Source: Miltoncostaea sp963703045 (GTDB lineage Bacteria; Actinomycetota; Thermoleophilia; Miltoncostaeales; Miltoncostaeaceae). Taken from it: 64,000 nucleotides of DNA. The DNA lies in the NCBI GenBank assembly GCA_963703045.1, contig OY969782.1, forward strand, positions 2,418,001 to 2,482,000, given 5' to 3'. The notes under the pieces are model-generated. The model saw only the letters and a list, made by a program, of their open reading frames with translations, was not told the DNA's origin and ran no database searches. Shown here piece by piece: positions 58,394-64,000 of the stretch. A program made the translations under genes and the position numbers. Positions within the stretch are counted from its first letter, which is position 1; each line of letters begins with the position of its first letter.

Positions 58394-58647
58394 CCGACGC
58401 CCTGGAGCGGGCCCTCGCCCGGCTGCTCGACGCCCGCCGACCCGGCGCGAGCGTCTGCCCCTCCGAGGCGGCCCGCGCGGTGTCGCCCGACGACTGGCGC
58501 GATCTCATGGAGGCGGCGCGGGCGGCCGCGGCGCGCATGGTCGGCCGCGGCGAGGCCGAGATCACCCAGGGCGGCCGCGTCGTCGATCCGGCGACCGCGC
58601 GCGGGCCGATCCGCGTCAGACGGCCCCGGGGGGATCCGCCCCGCTGA
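58390..58647 (+). CDS. DUF3253 domain protein
   Basis: 85 aa. VTDALERALARLLDARRPGA, SVCPSEAARAVSPDDWRDLM and RGEAEITQGGRVVDPATARG plus PIRVRRPRG are the DUF3253 pattern (CPSEVAR...W..LM...TQ.G..V). It resembles a winged helix. Its GTG overlaps the nei stop (GTGA), which shows that the two are separate, coupled genes. It overlaps the TetR gene tail-to-tail by 32 bp. Function unknown, context DNA repair. Confidence 0.75.
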   Translation: MTDALERALARLLDARRPGASVCPSEAARAVSPDDWRDLMEAARAAAARMVGRGEAEITQGGRVVDPATARGPIRVRRPRGDPPR

Positions 58648-59284
58648 CGGCCAGCCCGATGCCGGCGAGCAGCGCCTCGAGCCCGGCGTCGAACACCGCG
58701 TCGTCGGAGGCGGGGCCGAGGTCGAGCATCAGCTCGCCCAGCAGCGGCCGGGCGGCGGCGAGCCGGTCCATCTGGTCGGGCGTCGTGGGCGGCGGCGCGT
58801 CCTCGGCGGCCCGCTCGAGAAGGCTCGCACCGAGCACGTGGCGCACGACGATGCGCTGGGCCCTGATCGCATGCGCGCGATCGAGCCCGGCCTCCATCAG
58901 CCGCCGCAGGCCGGTCTCGGCGAGGTCGCCGGCCGCCGCGTAGGCACGCTCGGGGGCGCGCGCGAGCAGCACGAACGCCTCGGGGTGGGCGCGGCCGAGG
59001 GCGCGGTAGGCGCGCGCGAACCGCCGCAGGTCGTCCCGCCAGTCGCCCGCGGGCGCCCGCGGCAGCGAGGCCGCGAAGTCGCCGAGCAGCAGCTCGCGCA
59101 CGCCGTCGAGGATCGCGTCCTTGTTGGGCACGTGCTTGTAGAGCGACATCGCCTCGACGCCGAGCGCCGCCCCGAGCCGGCGCATGGTGAGCGCGTCGAG
59201 CCCGCCCTCGTCGATCAGGTCGAGCGCCGCCCGCACGATGCGGTCACGCGTGAGGGGACGGCGCGGGAGGGGTTGGGTTGACAT
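58616..59284 (-). CDS. TetR-family regulator with TetR_C domain
   Basis: 222 aa. The N-terminal helix-turn-helix is RDRIVRAALDLIDEGGLDAL and TMRRLGAALGVEAMSLYKHV followed by PNKDAILDGV. The C-terminal part (DDLRRFARAYRALGRAHPEA, LLGELMLDLGPASDDAVFDA) matches the TetR_C type. ATG 59284 (or 59296). It is divergent from the nitroreductase operon and the shared 73-bp gap holds a TetR-like palindrome, so it probably represses that operon and itself. Confidence 0.85.
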   Translation of the reverse strand: MSTQPLPRRPLTRDRIVRAALDLIDEGGLDALTMRRLGAALGVEAMSLYKHVPNKDAILDGVRELLLGDFAASLPRAPAGDWRDDLRRFARAYRALGRAHPEAFVLLARAPERAYAAAGDLAETGLRRLMEAGLDRAHAIRAQRIVVRHVLGASLLERAAEDAPPPTTPDQMDRLAAARPLLGELMLDLGPASDDAVFDAGLEALLAGIGLAVSGADPPGAV

Positions 59285-59322
59285 CTTTCGGGTCATCCCC
59301 CTAGCGTGGCGATCGTCACAGT

Positions 59323-59339
59323 GGGTTACATAGTAAGCC
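59323..59339. promoter_or_regulatory. TetR-type operator candidate
   Basis: GGGTTAC-ATA-GTAAGCC: 7-bp arms with one mismatch around three bases, 19 bp before the nitroreductase start. It is AT-richer than its surroundings, unusual in this genome. Confidence 0.6.
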
Positions 59340-59357
59340 GACAGGGGAGCGAAGTCG

Positions 59358-60392
59358 ATGGAGCAGCCCGCCGCAGGACCACCGCCCGCAGGCGAGATCC
59401 CCGACGTCCCGCTGCTGCGCGCGCTGGGCGACCGGCGGAGCATCCGCTACTTCGACGCCGACCGCGTCGCCGAGCCGTGGAAGATCGAGTCGATGCTCCA
59501 GGCGGCCCGCTTCTCCTCGTGCCAGGGCAACATCAACTGCACCGAGGCGATCGTCGTCACGCGCGACGACGACGTCTGGGACGAGCTCGAGGAGTGCGTC
59601 TCGGGCTTCAACGTGCAGATCATCAACCAGGCGTCGCACCTGGTCATCTGGCTGACGAACCTCAACGCCTGGTACGGCCGCGCGGTCGACGGCATCTCGA
59701 CGGTCAGCCTGTCCGGCGCGACGACCAAGTACCACGGCTGGAACTACGAGTTCTCGATGACCCAGACGATCCCGCGCCTGATGAGCTTCCCGCCCGAGCG
59801 CACCGAGAACCTGCTGCGCTTCGAGACCGGGCAGGCCGTCGCCAACGCGATCAGCGCCGGCGTGGCGCTCGGCCTGGGCAACATCCTGATCGCGTTCGGC
59901 CGCAAGCCGGGCGGGGTCGAGAAGGCCTTCGGGCTGCCGCCGCACTACCGCTTCACGTGGGGGCACGCGATCGGCTACCCGCTCGAGAGCCCCGACGCCG
60001 GCGGGCAGCGCCCGCGCCTCAAGTTCGAGCGGCTGTTCCACCGCGGCACCTTCGGCACGCCGCTGCAGTCCGATCCCGCGACCGTCGACATGCTGCGCGA
60101 GAAGGGGCTCATCCAGGAGCAGGCCCCCCTGCCGGGCCGCTTCGAGGAGATCGTCGGCATCGCCGAGCGGCACGGCCGCGACCCGGGGATGCTCTACTTC
60201 CCGGCCCGCGAGATCCGCCGCCTGCTCGACGACGGCGACTGGGACCTCGGGCCGCGGCTGCGCGAGCACGCCGCCCACGTCATCGCCACCGAGGACCTGC
60301 CCGACTACCCCGACGAGATGCGGGAGACCTTCCAGCGCCTGATGGAGGAGCACGGCATCGACGCCTCCAAGTTCCTCCCGGCCGAGGGGTGA
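59358..60392 (+). CDS. nitroreductase-family flavoprotein
   Basis: 344 aa FMN-dependent fold, longer than ordinary nitroreductases (about 200 aa). RALGDRRSIRYFDADRVAEP is the N-terminal FMN phosphate motif (RRSxRxF). LQAARFSSCQGNINCTEAIV follows. FETGQAVANAISAGVALGLG and NILIAFGRKPGGVEKAFGLP are the conserved central helices, and YRFTWGHAIGYPLE the G-Y/P segment. The C-terminal 90 residues are an extra helical part. First gene of an operon with a crotonase and an acyl-CoA ligase. Confidence 0.82.
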   Translation: MEQPAAGPPPAGEIPDVPLLRALGDRRSIRYFDADRVAEPWKIESMLQAARFSSCQGNINCTEAIVVTRDDDVWDELEECVSGFNVQIINQASHLVIWLTNLNAWYGRAVDGISTVSLSGATTKYHGWNYEFSMTQTIPRLMSFPPERTENLLRFETGQAVANAISAGVALGLGNILIAFGRKPGGVEKAFGLPPHYRFTWGHAIGYPLESPDAGGQRPRLKFERLFHRGTFGTPLQSDPATVDMLREKGLIQEQAPLPGRFEEIVGIAERHGRDPGMLYFPAREIRRLLDDGDWDLGPRLREHAAHVIATEDLPDYPDEMRETFQRLMEEHGIDASKFLPAEG

Positions 60393-60400
60393 GGCCCGGC

Positions 60401-61213
60401 ATGGAATACGAGGACGTCCTGTACGAGGTCGCCGGGGGGCGTGCCACGATCACGATCGACCGGCCCGAGCGGCTCAACGCGTTCCGCGGTCAGACCATGC
60501 TCGAGCTCTGCGACGCCTTCGAGCGGGCCGCCGACGACGAGGCGGTCGGCGTGATCGTGTTCACCGGCACGGGCGACCGCGCGTTCTGCGTGGGCGGTGA
60601 CGTGCAGGAGCCCACGCGCACGATGAAGGAGAAGCGCGCCGGCCACATCATCGGCCCGCGCCTGGCATCGGCGATGCGCAACAACGGCACGCCGATCATC
60701 TGCCGCGTGCGGGGCTACTGCATCGGTGGCGGCAACGAGCTGAACATGATCTCGGACCTCACCATCACCGACACGACGGGACGCTTCGGCCAGGCGGGGC
60801 CGAAGATCGGCAGCGCCCCGCTCTGGTGGGGCTGCCAGCTCCTGCCCGCGGTCGTCGGGGAGAAGAAGGGACGCGAGGTCATGTTCCTCACCCGCCAGTA
60901 CTCCGCCGACGAGGCCCTCGCGATGGGGCTGGTGAACCGCGTGGTCGCGCCGGACGAGCTCGACGCCGAGGTTGACCGCTGGTGCGATCAGATCCTGCGC
61001 CGCTCCCCCCAGGGCCTGCGGCTGGCGAAGATCGCGCTGAACGCGCAGACCGACCAGCTCTACTCCTCGACCAACCACGGTATGGAGCTCATGGCACTCA
61101 ACCACGTCTACGGCCCCGAGCCGAAGGAGGGCATCGCGTCGTTCCAGGAGAAGCGGCCGCCCGACTGGCGGCGCTTCCGCGAGGGGCAGGGCCCCGAGCC
61201 GGCGGCGGGCTGA
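60401..61213 (+). CDS. enoyl-CoA hydratase/isomerase, BadI/MenB-like
   Basis: 270 aa crotonase fold. ITIDRPERLNAFRGQTMLEL and VIVFTGTGDRAFCVGGDVQE (oxyanion hole) lead to VRGYCIGGGNELNMISDLTI and FGQAGPKIGSAPLWWG. The tail KEGIASFQEKRPPDWRRF resembles 2-ketocyclohexanecarboxyl-CoA hydrolase (BadI) and naphthoate synthase MenB more than fatty acid crotonases. Ring opening or Dieckmann-type chemistry is therefore possible; this is inference from motifs. It lies 8 bp after the nitroreductase and overlaps the ligase start (TGATG). Confidence 0.82.
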   Translation: MEYEDVLYEVAGGRATITIDRPERLNAFRGQTMLELCDAFERAADDEAVGVIVFTGTGDRAFCVGGDVQEPTRTMKEKRAGHIIGPRLASAMRNNGTPIICRVRGYCIGGGNELNMISDLTITDTTGRFGQAGPKIGSAPLWWGCQLLPAVVGEKKGREVMFLTRQYSADEALAMGLVNRVVAPDELDAEVDRWCDQILRRSPQGLRLAKIALNAQTDQLYSSTNHGMELMALNHVYGPEPKEGIASFQEKRPPDWRRFREGQGPEPAAG

Positions 61214-62879
61214 TGGCCGCCCGCGAATGGAGCGACTGGTACGCCCGTGAGGACCCGACCACCTGGGTGCTGCCCCACATCCTGCGCCGCCGGGCCGAGG
61301 AGCACCCCGACCGCGAGTACCTGCGCTTCGCCGATGGCGCCTGGGTGGGCTACGGGGAGGTCAACGCCCGCGCGAACCGGATCGCCAACTCGCTGATCGC
61401 CCACGGGGTCGCCCCGGGCGAGTCGGTCAGCGTGCTGCTGCCCAACTGCGAGGAGTTCGTGCCGGTCTGGTTCGGCATCCTCAAGGCCGGCGCGGTCATG
61501 AGCTCGATCAACACCGCCTACAAGGGCGACTTCCTCTCGTGGACGATCAACCTCGTCGAGTCGCGGGTGCTCGTGATCGCCGACGCCTTCCTCGACCGGC
61601 TGGAGTTCGTGGCCCGCGACCTGCCGCTGCTCGAGCGCGTGATCGTGATGGAGACCGGCTCCCGGCAGGGCCCCGACCCCTCCCTCGCGTGGGAGCCGCT
61701 CGCGGCGCTCATGGAGGCCTCGGACGCCGAGCCCGACGGCATCACCCACCGCTGGACCGACGACGCCCGGATCATGTTCACCTCGGGCACGACCGGCCGC
61801 TCGAAGGGCGTCATCAAGCAGAACGCGGCCGACTACTTCTCGGCCCGCAGCGCGGTCGAGGCGATGTCGGTCCTCCGCGGCGTGGCGCCCGCCGACCTGC
61901 GCGACGAGACCTACTTCTCGTGCCTGCCGCTCTTCCACTCGAACGCCCAGGTGCTCTGCGCCTATCCGGCGCTGCTCGTCGGCGCCCGGGTGGCGTACGT
62001 GGAGCGCTTCTCGGGCAGCCGCTTCTGGGAGCAGGCGATCGACGCCGGCGCCACCACCTTCAACGGCATCGGCGCGATCCTCTACTTCCTCTGGAACCAG
62101 CCGCCGTCGCACCGCGACCGCGCCCACCGCGTGCACACGATCTCGGCGGCGCCCGCGCCGAAGGACATCTACCACGAGTTCGAGGAGCGCTTCGGCGTGC
62201 GCCTGACCGAGGGCTACGGGCTGACCGAGACCGGCGTCGCGACGCTCATGGACCCCACCCGGCCGCCCCGGCTCGGCAGCTGCGGCACGGCCAACCCGGG
62301 CTATGAGGTGACGATCGTGGAGCCGGGCACCGACCGGCCCCTGCCCCCGGACACCCCGGGCGAGATCGTCGTCGACCATGAAGATCCCGAACATCGTCAT
62401 GCGCGCCTACTACGGCATGCCCGAGAAGACCGCCGAGGACTTCCGCAACCTCAAGCTGCACACCGGCGACCTCGGCCGCATGGACGAGGAGGGCTACTTC
62501 TACTTCATGGACCGGGTGAAGGACTACATCCGGCGCCGGGGCGAGAACGTCTCCTCGATGGAGGTCGAGCGCCAGGCCTCGGACCACCCGAACATCAAGG
62601 AGGCCGCGGCGATCGGCGTCAAGGCCGGCGAGGGCGCCTCCTCCGAGGACGAGATCATGATCGTCTGCATCCCCGAGGGCGAGGCCCCCGACCCGGTCGA
62701 GCTACACCCACTGGATGGCCGAGCGGATGCCCTACTTCATGGTCCCCCGCTACATCCGCTTCGTCCCCGAGCTGCCCAAGACCCCCACCGAGCGGGTGCA
62801 GAAGGTGAAGCTGCGCGACGAGGGCGTCACCGCCGACACGTTCGACCGTGAGGCCGCCGGCATCACGATCGCCCGCTGA
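61213..62879 (+). CDS. acyl-CoA ligase (CaiC-like AMP-binding enzyme), frame broken twice
   Basis: Activates a carboxylic acid with ATP and CoA. P-loop IMFTSGTTGRSKGVIKQNAA, acyl pocket TYFSCLPLFHSNAQVL, A5 motif LTEGYGLTETGVATLMDP, then after a break near 62376 KIPNIVMRAYYGMPEKTAED, A7 LHTGDLGRMDEEGYFYFMDR, hinge VKDYIRRRGENVSSMEVE. A second break near 62703 leads to YTHWMAERMPYFMVPRYIRF and LPKTPTERVQKVKLRDEGVT with the A10 Lys. About 555 aa. The substrate is probably a small or cyclic acid given the neighbours, but unproven. Confidence 0.85.
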
Positions 62880-62897
62880 CGCCCCCGCCGCGGGCGG

Positions 62898-63377
62898 TCA
62901 GCCCTGCGCCGGCGGCACGACCTGCAGGTTCGTCACGATCTCGATGGAGTCGGACACGCTGCGCGCGTTGGGGCACCTCGCGGCGTGCGCGGCGTGCACC
63001 TCGGCGGCCGTCGCCTCGTGCTCCCCGGCGACCCGGAGCGTGTAGTCCAGCGTGATGCGGCGCAGCCGGAGGACGTTGTCGTCGTCCGAGGCCACGTCCC
63101 CCGTGGCGACGGCGGTCAGGTCGGCGGGCGAGATGCGCACTCCCGCCCGGCGGAGCGATCCGGCGAACGTGCCGATGAGGCATCCCCCCACCGAGGCCGT
63201 GAGGTAGTCGAGCGTGGACGGGGTGCCGCCCTCCCCGGGCATGCCGTAGTGCTCCGCGACCGGCCCATGGGCCCCGAACTCGATCGTCCGCCCGTCCGGC
63301 GGCAGGTTGACCAGGCGGTCGAGGCGCCGCGACTCCGGGTCGAGGCGGACGGGCATGGTGGTCGCGAACGCGGTCAT
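62898..63377 (-). CDS. OsmC-family protein (copy 2)
   Basis: 159 aa. HYGMPGEGGTPSTLDYLTAS, VGGCLIGTFAGSLRRAGV and HAARCPNARSVSDSIEIVTN carry the two redox Cys in the same setting as copy 1 at 48541-49041; the copies share most of their central 100 residues. GGAGGAG lies 6 nt before ATG 63377. Divergent from a TetR-type gene that may control it; the 83-bp gap includes GCTAC repeats in both flanks. Confidence 0.88.
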   Translation of the reverse strand: MTAFATTMPVRLDPESRRLDRLVNLPPDGRTIEFGAHGPVAEHYGMPGEGGTPSTLDYLTASVGGCLIGTFAGSLRRAGVRISPADLTAVATGDVASDDDNVLRLRRITLDYTLRVAGEHEATAAEVHAAHAARCPNARSVSDSIEIVTNLQVVPPAQG

Positions 63378-63460
63378 GAAGGGCTCCTCCGAGAGGCGGC
63401 GGGCAATAACGTCGCGGATGCTACACAATGGCGCCGGACGTGGGCTACCCTCGATTCGAC

Positions 63461-64000
63461 ATGCCACCCGGCCGACCCCGCACCTTCGACACCGACGCCG
63501 CGCTGGACGCCGCGATGCGGCTGTTCTGGCGCACCGGTGCCCGGCACTCGACGACGCGTGACCTCGAGCGCGAGCTCGGCCTGGGCCAGTCGAGCATCAG
63601 CGCCGCCTTCGGGACGAAGGCCGACCTGCTCGACGCGTCTCTCGAGCGCTACCTCCATCTGCTCACCGGCGACCTCATCGCCCCGCTGCGCGACGCCCCG
63701 GACGGCCTCGCGGCGCTCGACCGGTTCCTGGACGGGTTGGGCGAGTGGCACCGGGCCGACGACGGCCGCGGCTGCATGATCGGGCGGCTGATGTGCGACG
63801 GGGCGCACGCCGAGCCGCGGATCGCGGCCCGGATCGGCGCATACCGGGTGGGGATCCGCGACGCGCTGGACGCCGCGCTCGCGCGCGCCGCGGCCGCGGG
63901 GGAGATCACCGGGGATGACCTGGACGGCCGTCGCGAGCTCATCGTCGCCGTCGTGCTCGGCATGAACCTCGCGCTGCAGGCCGGCTACGACGCCCGGGCG
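63461..64000 (+). CDS. TetR-family regulator, C-terminus beyond window
   Basis: 180 codons to the window edge without a stop. GRPRTFDTDAALDAAMRLFW and TGARHSTTRDLERELGLGQS with SISAAFGTKADLLDASLERY form the TetR helix-turn-helix. The ligand domain has FLDGLGEWHRADDGRGCMIG and RIGAYRVGIRDALDAALARA, similar to the AcrR/YxaF-type group with a Cys (CMIGRLMCDG). TACCCT nine bases before ATG 63461 is a likely -10. Divergent from osmC copy 2, a pairing seen with redox-sensing repressors. Confidence 0.85.
   Translation, partial: MPPGRPRTFDTDAALDAAMRLFWRTGARHSTTRDLERELGLGQSSISAAFGTKADLLDASLERYLHLLTGDLIAPLRDAPDGLAALDRFLDGLGEWHRADDGRGCMIGRLMCDGAHAEPRIAARIGAYRVGIRDALDAALARAAAAGEITGDDLDGRRELIVAVVLGMNLALQAGYDARA

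Overview
The window is very GC-rich (roughly 72-75 %) and tightly packed bacterial chromosome. Several traits point to an actinobacterium, most likely of the deep-branching class Thermoleophilia (Solirubrobacterales or Miltoncostaeales type). These are GTG and TTG starts, an F420-type DUF385 oxidoreductase, a futalosine-pathway menaquinone gene, a long Icl2-type isocitrate lyase, an ECF42 sigma factor paired with a DGPF protein, SecG, and a LexA box of the GAAC-N4-GTTC type. The class-level placement is inference. No rRNA operon, transposase, CRISPR array or obvious prophage is present. Two tRNAs (Leu-GAG and one with anticodon CAT) and RNase P RNA are.

Layout. 1-3.8 kb (minus): zwf (cut by the window edge), tkt and guaB. 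3.85-5.8 kb (plus): two small lipoproteins, a LuxR-type response regulator and a membrane peptide. 5.9-12.3 kb: nitronate monooxygenase, M14 carboxypeptidase, a Crp/Fnr-type and a DtxR-type regulator, a cupredoxin lipoprotein, mqnD, a cupin and a thioesterase. 12.3-17.9 kb (plus): secG and a complete oligopeptide ABC transporter. 18.7-23.4 kb: tRNA-Leu, SOS-box-controlled lexA, a BtuF-like binding protein, rnpB with its terminator, a MerR-like regulator and an atypical histidine kinase. 24-31.3 kb: Bcp peroxiredoxin, rhodanese, zinc-ribbon proteins, two class-III-leader pilin-like proteins, a DUF1385 membrane protein and a transglutaminase. 31.4-34.8 kb: DrrAB-type exporter, tRNA(CAT), M23 endolysin-like protein, FmdB. 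35-43 kb: assorted enzymes including UvsE, a BBE-type flavoprotein, GDPD, PAP2 and an LPG-synthase-like membrane protein. 43-53.8 kb (mostly minus): ferritin-like Tat protein, dinB with its own LexA box, recQ, OsmC, ECF42/DGPF, ABC-F and an alcohol dehydrogenase. 54-64 kb: isocitrate lyase, a photolyase-like protein with inverted domain order, Nei, DUF3253, a TetR-controlled nitroreductase / BadI-like crotonase / acyl-CoA ligase operon, and a second OsmC divergent from a TetR gene cut by the window edge.

DNA repair genes are unusually dense (lexA, dinB, recQ, uvsE, nei, a photolyase homologue), and only lexA and dinB carry recognisable LexA boxes. Many genes have a TANNNT hexamer exactly 6-7 nt before ATG/GTG and no Shine-Dalgarno sequence. 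This is the signature of leaderless transcription and it helps to fix starts.

Reading frames break in at least ten otherwise convincing genes (tkt, guaB, lipoproteins, luxR-type, oppB-type, drrB, recQ, ecf42, nei, acyl-CoA ligase). Each break is a single-base offset, mostly at a short run or local repeat, and the protein continues with normal conserved motifs. I therefore read most of them as assembly indels rather than pseudogenes. guaB has by far the most breaks.
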